A DNA stretch of 64,000 nt, from positions 1 to 64,000 of the forward strand of contig NZ_LVJR01000018.1 in assembly GCF_001617365.1 (NCBI RefSeq). Reading direction: 5' to 3'. The translations under genes were made by a program, and so were the position numbers. The stretch's first letter is position 1; each line of letters starts with the position of its first letter. Below are positions 26,805 through 36,503 of the stretch, one piece after another. Source of the stretch: Rhodanobacter sp. FW104-R8 (GTDB lineage: Bacteria; Pseudomonadota; Gammaproteobacteria; Xanthomonadales; Rhodanobacteraceae). The notes below the pieces were generated by a model. It saw only the letters and a list, made by a program, of their open reading frames with translations. It made no database searches and had not been told where the DNA came from.

Positions 26805-29800
26805 ATGCCGTCGCATCTGAAGCCAGTGCCCACCCGCACCGCCAACACAGGCAAGGGCGGCTTATCGACGAAAACCCGCAAGCCGCCACCGACCCACACC
26901 ATGATCGTCGGTATCGGCGCTTCCGCCGGTGGGCTGGAAGCGTTCAAGGCGTTCTTCGCGCACATGCCGGTGGATGGCGAGCTGGCCTTCGTGCTGGTGC
27001 AGCACCTGGCGCCCGATCACAACAGCCTGCTGGCCGAGCTGGTCGGCCGCAGTACCAGCATGCCGGTGCTCGAGGCGACCCATGGCATGCGCGTCGAAGC
27101 GCGGCATGTCTATGTGATTCCGCCGAATGCCACCCTGACCGTCGCCGACGGCGTGCTGCAGGTATGCAAGCCGGCGCCGCCGCGCGAGCATCGCTGGCCG
27201 ATCAATACGTTCTTCACGTCGCTGGCCGAGGACCAGGGCGACTGCGCGGTGTGCGTGGTGCTGGCCGGCACCGGCAACGATGGTGCGCAGGGCCTGCGCG
27301 CAGTGAAGGATCACGGTGGGCTGGCGCTGGCGCAATCCGGTTTCGACCACGAAGCGATGACGGGCATGCCGGCCAACGCGGTGGCCACCGGGCTGGTCGA
27401 CGCCGTCATGCCGGTGGCCGACATGCCGACACGGCTGCTCGCCTACCAGAAGCAGATGCACGCCGCGCAGCAGAAGAAGGGTTCCGATGGCGTGCGCGGC
27501 GACGTGGCGACGCACCTGAAAACCATCTGTGAACTGCTGCATGCCGAAGTCGGCCACGACTTCAGCCAGTACAAGGAAAAGACCCTGATGCGGCGGATCC
27601 AGCGGCGCATGCTGGTGGTGCAGGCCGAGACCGTCACGGATTACATCGACCACCTGCGGCAGTACCCGAACGAGCACGAGCTGCTGTTCCGCGAGTTCCT
27701 GATCGGGGTCACCGAGTTCTTCCGCGATCCGGTCGCGTTCGAGGCACTGCGCACCATCGCGATCCCGTCGCTGCTGGCCAACCGCAGCAGCGACGATGTG
27801 CTGCGGGTCTGGGTGCCCGGCTGCGCCACCGGTGAGGAGGCCTATTCCATCGCGATCCTGCTGCGCGAGGCAATGGGTTCGCAACGCGGCCTGAAGGTGA
27901 AGATCTTCGCCACCGACATCGACGACCAGGCGATCGGCCGCGCCCGTGCCGGGCGTTACCGCGCGCCGTTGAACGGCATTTCGCCCGAGCGCCTGGAGCG
28001 CTGGTTCAGCAAGGATCGCGATGATTACTGCGTGGTCAAGCAGATCCGCGAGATGTGCGTCTTCTCGCCGCACAGCGTGATCAAGGACCCGCCGTTTTCG
28101 CGGATGGACCTGGTCTCCTGCCGCAATCTGCTGATCTACCTCGACAACGACCTGCAGGAACGGCTGGTGCAGTCGTTCCACTACGCGTTGCGACCCGGTG
28201 GCTTCCTGCTGCTGGGCCCGTCGGAACGACTAGCCCGCAACGCGCGTCTGTTCACCGAGCTGGACAAGAAACAGCGGCTGTACGTGCGCCGCGACGATGC
28301 ACACACACGTCCACGGGATTTCGTCAGCATGTATCCGCGGCCCTCCGGCAGCGCCGAGCACGCCGCGCCGCGGTATGTCGAAGACCCGATCGATCAGCAA
28401 GTACGCCAGGCGCTGGAGCCATGGTCGCCGGCCTACGTGGTGATCAACGCCAGCCACGACGTGCTGCGCTTCGGCGGCGATACCAGGCATTATCTAGCGC
28501 CATCGTCCGGCGCGGCCAGCCTCAACCTGTTCCAGCTGCTCGACAAGCCCTTGCGCGGCGCCGTGCGTGCGGCCGTGCTGCAGGCATTCGCCAGCGGTCA
28601 GCAGGTGATCCGCGATAGGCTGGACATCCTGCTCAACGGACATGAGCGGTCATTGCGATTGATCGTGGAGCCGTTGGGCGACGACGGCAAGGCCGAGATG
28701 TATGTGATCGCCTTCCAGGAGCTCGAGTTCGCGGCACGTTTGAGCCAGTCCGCAACGGACGCCACACCAGGCGGCGAGCTCACGCGCATTCACGCCCTGG
28801 AGGACGAATTGCGCGGCACCCGCGCGCAACTGCATACCGCCGTCGAACTGCACGAAACGGCCAGCGAGGAACTGAAATCGGCGAACGAGGAATACCAGTC
28901 GGTCAACGAGGAATTGCAGTCCGCCAACGAGGAACTGGAAACCTCCACCGAGGAGATGCAGTCGATCAACGAGGAGCTGCAGATCGTCAACACCGAGCTC
29001 AACAGCAAGAACGAAACGCTGAACCGGCTCAACAACGACATCCGCAACCTGCTCGACAGCACCCACATCGCGACCATCTTCCTCGACCGCGAACTGCACA
29101 TCCGCAGCTACACGCCGATGATGACCGAGCTGTTCCACCTGCGCGACGGCGACAAGGGCCGCCCGATCACCGAGATCTCGCCGCGCATCGACTACCCGGA
29201 ACTGGGAAAAGACGTGGTACATGTGCTGCAGGACATGACGGTCATCGAGCGCATGTTGCGCGGGACCGGCGACGCGCCCACCTTCCTGCTGCGCATGCGC
29301 CCCTACCTGACGTTCGACAATGTCGTCGACGGCGTGGTGCTGACCTTCGTCGACATCACCGAGAGCCAGCGATTGAACAGCGAGCACGCCCGCCTGGCGG
29401 CGATCGTGAACTCCTCGCGCGATGCGATCTTCGGCTTTTCGCTGGACGAACGGATCAGCAGCTGGAACGCGGGCGCCGAACGCATCTTCGGCCTGACGGC
29501 CGAACAGGTGGTCGGCCAGCCGTTGAGCCTGTTACTGCCGCCCGAGCCGTCCGAGGAGACCAGGAAGTTTTTCGTCAGTCACGAGCGGCCGCTGCGGCTG
29601 GCCGAGTTTGACATGACTTGGGTGCGCCCGGACGGCGAGTCGGTGCCGCTGGCGTTCAGCTATTCGCCGGTGTGCGACAAGGACGGCATGCTGTTCGCCG
29701 GCAAGCTGATCGCACGCGACATCACCGAGCGCGTGCGCGCGGCGCGGCATACGGAAATGATGATGGCCGAACTCAACCATCGGGTGAAGAACACCCTGGC

Positions 29801-30365
29801 CACGGTACAGGCGATCGCCCACCAGACCATCGCCACCGCGCCGGACCTGCGCGCCTTCAAGGAAAGCTTCCTGTCGCGGCTGCTGGCGCTGTCGCATACC
29901 CACAACCTGCTGGCACTGGATGCATGGCTTGGCGCACCGCTGGTCGGCATCATCAACAACGAGTTGGCGCCGTACCGGCAGGACAGCGACGCGCGCGTGA
30001 ATGACGCGAGGGTGCGCCTACAGGGCAATGAACTCAACCTGCCGCCGAAACAGGCGCTGGCGCTGAGCATGGCGTTCCACGAACTGGCCACCAATGCCGG
30101 AAAGTACGGTTCTTTGTCGGTACCCGAGGGCCAGGTCGCCGTCACCTGGGCCACACGCGTGAGGGATCACCGTCCGTGGCTGCTGCTGCAATGGACGGAA
30201 ACCGATGGCCCCGCGGTTGAGCCGCCCTCCCGCCGAGGCTTCGGCTCACGCCTGATCGATGAAGGCATTCCGTATGAACTGGATGGTGAGGTATCGCTCG
30301 TCTTTCCGCCCGGCGGCGTCACCTGCACCATCGATATACCGCTGGGCGAGGCAGTTTCCCGATGA
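26805..30365 (+). CDS. CheB-CheR-PAS-HWE histidine kinase
   Basis: A 1186-residue cytoplasmic fusion. The CheB methylesterase domain (about 33-215) has GASAGG, QHLAPDH and GTGNDGAQG, which give its Ser, His and Asp. The CheR domain (about 225-490) has GCATGEEAYSIA for SAM and FATDID. A coiled coil with repeated SANEE/ELQS units follows (about 665-750), then two PAS domains (about 760-985), and an HWE/HisKA_2 kinase with phospho-His in ELNHRVKN (about 992) and an ATPase domain. The response regulator overlaps its end by four bases. The start is uncertain; ATG 26901 begins right at CheB. Confidence 0.9.
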   Translation: MPSHLKPVPTRTANTGKGGLSTKTRKPPPTHTMIVGIGASAGGLEAFKAFFAHMPVDGELAFVLVQHLAPDHNSLLAELVGRSTSMPVLEATHGMRVEARHVYVIPPNATLTVADGVLQVCKPAPPREHRWPINTFFTSLAEDQGDCAVCVVLAGTGNDGAQGLRAVKDHGGLALAQSGFDHEAMTGMPANAVATGLVDAVMPVADMPTRLLAYQKQMHAAQQKKGSDGVRGDVATHLKTICELLHAEVGHDFSQYKEKTLMRRIQRRMLVVQAETVTDYIDHLRQYPNEHELLFREFLIGVTEFFRDPVAFEALRTIAIPSLLANRSSDDVLRVWVPGCATGEEAYSIAILLREAMGSQRGLKVKIFATDIDDQAIGRARAGRYRAPLNGISPERLERWFSKDRDDYCVVKQIREMCVFSPHSVIKDPPFSRMDLVSCRNLLIYLDNDLQERLVQSFHYALRPGGFLLLGPSERLARNARLFTELDKKQRLYVRRDDAHTRPRDFVSMYPRPSGSAEHAAPRYVEDPIDQQVRQALEPWSPAYVVINASHDVLRFGGDTRHYLAPSSGAASLNLFQLLDKPLRGAVRAAVLQAFASGQQVIRDRLDILLNGHERSLRLIVEPLGDDGKAEMYVIAFQELEFAARLSQSATDATPGGELTRIHALEDELRGTRAQLHTAVELHETASEELKSANEEYQSVNEELQSANEELETSTEEMQSINEELQIVNTELNSKNETLNRLNNDIRNLLDSTHIATIFLDRELHIRSYTPMMTELFHLRDGDKGRPITEISPRIDYPELGKDVVHVLQDMTVIERMLRGTGDAPTFLLRMRPYLTFDNVVDGVVLTFVDITESQRLNSEHARLAAIVNSSRDAIFGFSLDERISSWNAGAERIFGLTAEQVVGQPLSLLLPPEPSEETRKFFVSHERPLRLAEFDMTWVRPDGESVPLAFSYSPVCDKDGMLFAGKLIARDITERVRAARHTEMMMAELNHRVKNTLATVQAIAHQTIATAPDLRAFKESFLSRLLALSHTHNLLALDAWLGAPLVGIINNELAPYRQDSDARVNDARVRLQGNELNLPPKQALALSMAFHELATNAGKYGSLSVPEGQVAVTWATRVRDHRPWLLLQWTETDGPAVEPPSRRGFGSRLIDEGIPYELDGEVSLVFPPGGVTCTIDIPLGEAVSR

Positions 30366-30724
30366 CCATTGATATCAAGCTACCCTGCATCCTGCTCGCC
30401 GAAGACGAGATGATGCTGGCGATGATGCTCGAGGACCGCCTCAGAGCTTCGGGCTATCGCGTGCTCAAGGCCGCGCGACTGGCCAAGTGCCTGGAGCTGG
30501 CCGACTCCCAGCTGATCGACCTGGCGATCCTCGACATCAACCTGGCCGGCGAACAGAGTTTCCCCGTGGCCGTGGTGTTGCGCCGCCGCGGCATACCCTT
30601 CGTGTTTTCCTCCGGCTACGGCGGCGAAGACATCCCGGAGATGTGGCGCAACGAAACCGTCCTGCAGAAACCCTATGACACGCGGCAGCTGACCGCGGCA
30701 CTGACCGCTCTGCGCGCTGCCTGA
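30362..30724 (+). CDS. single-domain response regulator
   Basis: A 120-residue receiver domain. Acidic pocket LLAEDE is near residues 11-16, the phospho-acceptor Asp in LAILDINL near 58, the Ser/Thr position in FVFSSGYG and the conserved Lys in VLQKPYD. There is no output domain, as in CheY- or divergent Rec-type partners of HWE kinases. The start overlaps the kinase stop (ATGA), so it is the cognate partner. Confidence 0.92.
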   Translation: MTIDIKLPCILLAEDEMMLAMMLEDRLRASGYRVLKAARLAKCLELADSQLIDLAILDINLAGEQSFPVAVVLRRRGIPFVFSSGYGGEDIPEMWRNETVLQKPYDTRQLTAALTALRAA

Positions 30725-31015
30725 CCGTCTTCGCCGATGGCGGAACATGCCGTCCGCGCGCTGCGGGGCACTGTTGCGTTGCCCCGACTGACATGCCGAA
30801 CCGGCGCGACCGGGCTCGGACGCTGGCCGGGCGCCCTGCCAAACGGTGCGGCGGCGGTTGCCGGCACGGCGCGCGCCGATCGGGCCGGCCCGCGCGGTAC
30901 CTTGAACCGTCGCGGCAAGCCGGCACGGCCATTCGCGCATTGAAAAAGTCCGCAGCAGACAATATTTGAGCTGTCACTTGGCTGCGTTCGTGCAGCCCCC
31001 TCCGGAGTCCAACCC
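30725..31015. other. 291-base gap between the response regulator and EF-G
   Basis: No gene seen. It contains a hairpin CGGGGCA..TGCCCCG near 30765-30788 without a T-run and the promoter candidate at 30940-30968. Confidence 0.5.
30940..30968 (+). promoter_or_regulatory. candidate promoter of the EF-G paralogue
   Basis: TTGAAA (30940-30945) and TATTTG (30963-30968) spaced 17 bases, about 50 bases before the GTG start. The -35 is good and the -10 moderate. Confidence 0.45.
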
Positions 31016-33145
31016 GTGGCCCGCAAGAAACCCCTGAGCCTGTACCGCAACATCGGCATCATCGCGCACATCGACGCGGGCAAGACCACCACCACCGAGC
31101 GCGTGCTCTACTACACCGGGCGCAAGCACCAGATCGTCGACGTGCACGACACCAAGGACGGCAAGGGCTCCACCACCACCGACTACATGGAGCAGGAGCG
31201 CAAGCGCGGCATCACGATCCAGTCGGCGGCGGTGACCGCCGAGTGGAAGGGCCACCAGATCAACGTGATCGACACGCCCGGACACGTCGACTTCACCATC
31301 GAGGTGAACCGCTCGCTGCGCGTGCTCGACGGCGCGGTGGTGGTGTTCGACGGCGTCGCCGGAGTGGAGCCGCAGACCGAGACCAACTGGCGCCTGGCCG
31401 ACCAGTACAAGGTGCCGCGCATCTGCTACGTCAACAAGATGGACCGCATCGGCGCGAATTTCGCGCATTGCGTGAAGGGCATCCGCGAGCGCCTGGGCGC
31501 CAACGCGCTGCTGTGCCAAATCCCCCTGGGCAGCAGCGACGAATTCGTCGGCATGGCCGACCTGGTCGCCGGCGTGGGCTATCTCTGGGCCTCCGACGAC
31601 AAGGACAGCGTGTGGGAAAGCGTGCCGCTGGAGCAGCTCAAGGCCCGCCTGACGTTCGGCGCCAACGCCGACACCGCGTGGATCGCCGACCTGCCGAAGC
31701 TGCGCCAGGACCTGCTGGAAACCGCGCTGGCGCTGGACGACGACGCCTTCGAGCGCCTGCTCAACACCGGCGAATTCGACCCGGCGGTGCTGAAGCAATG
31801 CATCCGCCGCGGCACCGTCACCGGCGCGCTGGTACCGGTGCTGTGCGGCTCGTCGTACAAGAACAAGGGCGTGCAGCAGCTGCTGGATGCGGTGGTCGAC
31901 TACCTGCCCTACCCGGGCGAGAACGGCGGCATCGCGATGGTCGACGAGGACGGCCACGTCGTCGGCGAGCAGGTCGTGACCGACGACGCGCCGGCGCGCG
32001 CGCTGGCGTTCAAGGTGATCAACGACCAGTTCGGCACGCTCACCTTCTGCCGCATCTATTCCGGCGTGATCAGGAAGGGCGACACCCTGCTCAACGTCAC
32101 CCGCGGCAGGAAGGAGCGCGTGGGCCGCATCGTCGAGGTGCAGGCCGACGACACCCGGGAGATCGACGAGGTGCGCGCCGGCGACATCTGCGCCTTCGTC
32201 TCGATGAAGGACACCGAGACCGGCGATTCGCTGGCCGACCCGGCGCACCCGGCGCTGCTCGAGCGCATGCGCTTCCCCGACCCGGTGATCAGCGTGTCGG
32301 TGGAGCCGAAGAACCGCAACGACGTCGACAAGCTGTCCAGCGCGCTCTACAAGATGGTCAAGGCCGACCCGTCGCTGAAGCTCGAGGTGGACCAGGAGAC
32401 CGGCCAGACCGTGCTCAAGGGCATGGGCGAACTGCACCTGGAGGTGACCATCGACCGCATGCGCACCGAGCTGGGCGTGGAAGCGAACATGGGCAAGCCC
32501 CGGGTCAGCTTCCGCGAGGCGTTCGGCAAGACCGTCGAACACACCTACACGCACAAGAAGCAGACCGGCGGCTCCGGCCAGTTCGCCGAGGTGACGATGA
32601 TCTTCGAGCCGGGCGAACCGGGCTCGGGCGTGGTGTTCTCCGACGAGGTGGTCGGCGGCCGCGTGCCGCGCGAGTACATCCCGGCGGTCGAGCATTCGGT
32701 CAAGGCCGAATCGCGGGAGGGCCAGGTCGCCGGCTACGAGGTGGTCGACTTCAAGGCGCGCCTGATCGACGGCAAGTACCACGACGTCGACTCTTCCGCG
32801 CTGGCGTTCGAGATCGCCACCCGGCAATGCTTCCGCGAGGCGCAGAAGCTCAGCAAGCCGAAGCTGCTGGAACCCATCATGCGGCTCGAGGTGGTGATGG
32901 AGGCGGACTACCTGGGCGACGTCATCGGCGACATCAACCGCCGCCGCGGCAGCGTCAGCGACCAGGGCCAGAAAGGCAGCTCCGCCTTCGTGCAGGGCTT
33001 CGTACCGCTGGCCGAGATGTTCGGCTACATCAACTTCCTGCGCTCCGCCACCCGCGGCCGCGGCACCTTCAGCATGGAGTTCGACCACTACCAGGAAGTG
33101 CCGGCCGGCATGGTCGAGAAGCTGATGGAGAAGGAGGCGAAGTAA
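31016..33145 (+). CDS. fusA: elongation factor G paralogue
   Basis: A 709-residue translational GTPase read from a GTG with GGAG eight bases upstream. G1 [12 protein letters not shown] is near residues 18-29, G2 RGITIQSA near 65, G3 DTPGHVDF near 86 and G4 NKMD near 140; EF-G domains II to V follow in order. It is not next to rpsL, rpsG or tuf, so it is probably the second EF-G of the genome and not the str-operon copy. Whether it works in elongation, recycling or stress is unknown. Confidence 0.88.
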   Translation: MARKKPLSLYRNIGIIAHIDAGKTTTTERVLYYTGRKHQIVDVHDTKDGKGSTTTDYMEQERKRGITIQSAAVTAEWKGHQINVIDTPGHVDFTIEVNRSLRVLDGAVVVFDGVAGVEPQTETNWRLADQYKVPRICYVNKMDRIGANFAHCVKGIRERLGANALLCQIPLGSSDEFVGMADLVAGVGYLWASDDKDSVWESVPLEQLKARLTFGANADTAWIADLPKLRQDLLETALALDDDAFERLLNTGEFDPAVLKQCIRRGTVTGALVPVLCGSSYKNKGVQQLLDAVVDYLPYPGENGGIAMVDEDGHVVGEQVVTDDAPARALAFKVINDQFGTLTFCRIYSGVIRKGDTLLNVTRGRKERVGRIVEVQADDTREIDEVRAGDICAFVSMKDTETGDSLADPAHPALLERMRFPDPVISVSVEPKNRNDVDKLSSALYKMVKADPSLKLEVDQETGQTVLKGMGELHLEVTIDRMRTELGVEANMGKPRVSFREAFGKTVEHTYTHKKQTGGSGQFAEVTMIFEPGEPGSGVVFSDEVVGGRVPREYIPAVEHSVKAESREGQVAGYEVVDFKARLIDGKYHDVDSSALAFEIATRQCFREAQKLSKPKLLEPIMRLEVVMEADYLGDVIGDINRRRGSVSDQGQKGSSAFVQGFVPLAEMFGYINFLRSATRGRGTFSMEFDHYQEVPAGMVEKLMEKEAK

Positions 33146-33342
33146 GGCTTCGCCTCTTCCGGCCAGTGCCCGCATGGCTGGCGCCGGCGCGCGCCGCCAC
33201 GGCAACTCCCCTCATCCTGTACTGAAGGAAAACGACAGGGCCCACCCTCGCCCCGGCGGGCGGTAGCATATTGGCCGCCCGCAGGAGCATCACCGCCTGC
33301 ATCCGGGCGCCGGGGGGCGCCCACCATTCAGTAGGGGATACC

Positions 33343-36276
33343 ATGAATTCTCAACGCATGCAGTCGGATGTGCTTGCGCGGCCTGTCCGCAACCGTCAGC
33401 GGCCATTGGCCGTCGCCTGCGCCACCGCCCTGCTCGGCCTGGCCCTGGCCGGGGCCGCGTCGGCCCAGCAGGCACAGGTGCAGGAGCAGGCATCCACGCC
33501 GACGGACGCCCGGACGGCACCCGTGGCCAAGCAGGCCAAGGCCGCCGAAAAGAAGAACAAGAAATCCGAGAACACGGTGAGCAACCTGGACGCCGTCGTC
33601 GTCACCGGCATCCGCGGCAGCATCGAGAACTCGCTGAGGGCCAAGCAGAACTCCAACGACATCATCGAGGCGATCTCGGCCGAGGACATCGGCAAGCTGC
33701 CGGACGCCAGCATCGCCGAGAGCCTGTCGCGCGTGCCGGGCCTGGCCACCCAGCGCATGAACGGCCGCGCCAGCACGATCTCGATCCGCGGCCTGTCGCC
33801 CGACTTCGCCGGCACCACGCTCAACGGACGCGAGCAGGCCACCACCGGCGAGAATCGCGGCGTGGAATACGACCAGTACCCGTCCGAGCTGATCAGCGGC
33901 GCGGCGATCTACAAGACGCCCGACGCCAGCCTGATCGGCCAGGGCCTGTCCGGCACGGTCGACCTGCACACGATCAAGCCGCTGGACCTGTCGAAGCGCA
34001 CGTTCGTCGCCAACCTGCGCGGCGAGCACACCAGCAACGGCAAGCTCAACCCGGGCAGCGGCGTGGGCACGCTCGGCCACCGCGCCAGCTTCTCCTATAT
34101 CGACCAGTTCTTCGACCACACCCTCGGCCTCGCGGTGGGCTTCGCCCAGCTCGACTCGCCGATCCAGGAGAAGCAGTACCAGGCCTGGTGGTGGAGCGTG
34201 GACAACGGCAGCGCCGGCGCCGAACAGAACTGGGGCGCGCCGCACACGCCGGGCCTGCCCGACAACGTGATCTCGCAGGAGGGCATGCAGTTGCGCGCGC
34301 AGTCGCAGAGCCAGCTGCGCAACGGCCTGATGACGGTGTTGGAGTGGGCACCGGGCGACCACTACCACTCCACGCTGGACCTGTACTACTCGACCTTCAA
34401 CGAGAAGAAGTACACCAACGGCGCGCAGTGGTCGAGCAGCCCGTGGGACAACATCGCCTACTCCAACGTGGGCATCACGCCCGCCCAGCCCTACCCGGTG
34501 GTCACCTCGGGCACGATCAGCGGCATCGCGCCGATCCTGCAGAACCAGTACACCAAGGAACACGACAAGCTGTTCTCGGCCGGCTGGAACAACCAGTACG
34601 ACTTCGGCAACGGCTGGGCGGCCAGCGCCGACCTCTCCTACTCCAGCGCCAAGAAACGGCTGCACGATGCCTACCTGTTCACCGGCCTGGCTGGTGGCGC
34701 CTTCACCAACGTGGCATTCAACACCCCGCTGGGCAACGGCTATCCGTACTTCTCGCCCGCGGTGAACCTGGCCGATCCTTCCGCGGTGGTGTTCACCGAC
34801 CCGGACGGCTACGGCTACAACGGCCGGCAGGAGTTCGACCACCAGAAGGACACCATCAAGGCGATGCGGCTGGAGGTGAGCCATCCGCTGGGCTGGATCT
34901 TCAGCGACTTCACGCTCGGCGCGGACTACTCCGAGCGCACCAAGACCAAGACGGCCGACGTGGACTTCGCCTGGCTCAACGGCAACGGCTCCACCTCGGG
35001 CACCTACGACAACCACTTCAGCACGCCGGTGAACGGTGCCTACCTGCGCCAGCCCACCTCGCTCGGCTACGGCGGCATCCCGGGCATCCTCTACTACAAC
35101 GTGCTGGGCGCGCTGTACAACCAGTTCTACCTGACCCAGCGCAACGGCCAGGGCGACTGGAGCCGCAACTACACGGTGAAGGAGAAGGTGCCGGTTGCCT
35201 ACCTCAAGCTCAACATCGACACCGCGCTGGGCGACGTGCCGCTGCGCGGCAACGTGGGCGTGCAGTTCGTGCGCACCGACCAGTCGTCGCAGGCGCTGCA
35301 GACCAACGGCGACACCCTGGTCGGCCGCATCGCCGATGGCGCGAAGTACAACAACGTGCTGCCCAGCCTGAACCTGGCGGCCCAGCTCACCGACCGCCAG
35401 TACCTGCGCTTCGGCTTTGCCAAGACCATGTCGCGCGGCCGCATCGACGACGAGAAGGTGGCCACCTCCGCCGGCGTGGGGAAAGTGCAGAACGGCCCCG
35501 CCGCCGGCCAGGTGCTGTGGTCCGGCAGCGGCGGCAACCCGAAGCTGAAGCCCTACGTGGCGGTCGGCACCGACCTGTCGTACGAGTTCTACTTCGGCAA
35601 GTCCAGCTATTTCGCCGCGGCGGTGTTCAACAAGAACCTGCTGAACTACATCTACAACCAGACCACGCTCAACTACGACTTCTCGCACTACACCAACGAC
35701 AACCCCACGCTCACGCCGACCAGCAACATCGGCTCGTTCACCCGGCCCGCGAACGGCACCGGCGGCAAGATGCAGGGTCTGGAGCTGTCCGGCGCACTGG
35801 AAGGCGGGTTGCTGGCGCAGGCGCTGGACGGCTTCGGCGTGCAGGCCAACTTCTCGCTGACCAACAGCAACATCCCGACCAGCTCGATCTCCTCGATCCC
35901 CGGCGGCCCGACCACCCTGCCCGGGCTGTCGCGCAAGGTCGCCAACCTGGCGCTGTACTACGAGAAGTACGGCTGGTCGGTGCGCGTGGCCGAGCGCTAC
36001 CGCTCGTCCTTCACCGGCGAGGCGGTGGCGCTGTTCGACCAGCTCGGCTACACCAAGGTGCTGGCCAACAAGCAGACCGACCTGCAGATCGGCTACGCGT
36101 TCACCGGAGGCAGCTGGAACGGCCTGTCGCTGCTGCTGCAGGTGAGCAACCTCACCAACACTCCGGACAAGACCGTGCAGGTTTCCGGCCTGCCCAACAA
36201 CGTGCAGGTGGCGCGCCCGCTGGAGTACGACACCTGGGGCCGCACGGTGATGCTGGGGGTGAACTACAAGCTGTAG
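33343..36276 (+). CDS. TonB-dependent receptor
   Basis: A 977-residue outer-membrane transporter. The signal peptide ends near ASAQ (about residue 42), then a Lys/Glu-rich stretch and a TonB-box-like segment LDAVVVTGIRG (about 83-93). The plug is at about 95-220 (ISAEDIGKLPDASIAESLSRVPG, then ISIRGLSP), and a 22-strand barrel ends in VMLGVNYKL. The plug wording is that of the Xanthomonas/Caulobacter receptor family, often linked to oligosaccharide or peptide uptake. The ATG at 33343 gives a proper signal peptide. The M20 peptidase downstream might process the cargo. Confidence 0.93.
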   Translation: MNSQRMQSDVLARPVRNRQRPLAVACATALLGLALAGAASAQQAQVQEQASTPTDARTAPVAKQAKAAEKKNKKSENTVSNLDAVVVTGIRGSIENSLRAKQNSNDIIEAISAEDIGKLPDASIAESLSRVPGLATQRMNGRASTISIRGLSPDFAGTTLNGREQATTGENRGVEYDQYPSELISGAAIYKTPDASLIGQGLSGTVDLHTIKPLDLSKRTFVANLRGEHTSNGKLNPGSGVGTLGHRASFSYIDQFFDHTLGLAVGFAQLDSPIQEKQYQAWWWSVDNGSAGAEQNWGAPHTPGLPDNVISQEGMQLRAQSQSQLRNGLMTVLEWAPGDHYHSTLDLYYSTFNEKKYTNGAQWSSSPWDNIAYSNVGITPAQPYPVVTSGTISGIAPILQNQYTKEHDKLFSAGWNNQYDFGNGWAASADLSYSSAKKRLHDAYLFTGLAGGAFTNVAFNTPLGNGYPYFSPAVNLADPSAVVFTDPDGYGYNGRQEFDHQKDTIKAMRLEVSHPLGWIFSDFTLGADYSERTKTKTADVDFAWLNGNGSTSGTYDNHFSTPVNGAYLRQPTSLGYGGIPGILYYNVLGALYNQFYLTQRNGQGDWSRNYTVKEKVPVAYLKLNIDTALGDVPLRGNVGVQFVRTDQSSQALQTNGDTLVGRIADGAKYNNVLPSLNLAAQLTDRQYLRFGFAKTMSRGRIDDEKVATSAGVGKVQNGPAAGQVLWSGSGGNPKLKPYVAVGTDLSYEFYFGKSSYFAAAVFNKNLLNYIYNQTTLNYDFSHYTNDNPTLTPTSNIGSFTRPANGTGGKMQGLELSGALEGGLLAQALDGFGVQANFSLTNSNIPTSSISSIPGGPTTLPGLSRKVANLALYYEKYGWSVRVAERYRSSFTGEAVALFDQLGYTKVLANKQTDLQIGYAFTGGSWNGLSLLLQVSNLTNTPDKTVQVSGLPNNVQVARPLEYDTWGRTVMLGVNYKL

Positions 36277-36306
36277 GCGATCCGGCGACAGCGGAAAGCC
36301 ATGAAG

Positions 36307-36331
36307 CCCGGGGAGCGATCCCCGGGTTTTT
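36307..36331 (+). terminator. intrinsic terminator after the TonB receptor
   Basis: Perfect stem CCCGGGGA / TCCCCGGG with loop GCGA, then TTTTT, 30 bases past the receptor stop. Confidence 0.9.
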
Positions 36332-36503
36332 CATTGGGCGCCCGTCACGCGGAAAGATGTTCGTGCAGGATCGCCGCTCGGTATCGACGCCGCCGGCGAT
36401 CTCCGCGCGCCGGCCGCCGACGGCCGCCCGCGCGGCAGATGCAAGCGCGCGTGCCGCCGCGCATACTCGGGCATCGCTCAGCATACGCACCGGAGAACTT
36501 CGA

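Noticed and set aside
30974-33205. 743-codon minus-strand open frame opposite EF-G
   Set aside because: His, Val, Arg and Leu-rich shadow; EF-G motifs on the plus strand are unambiguous.
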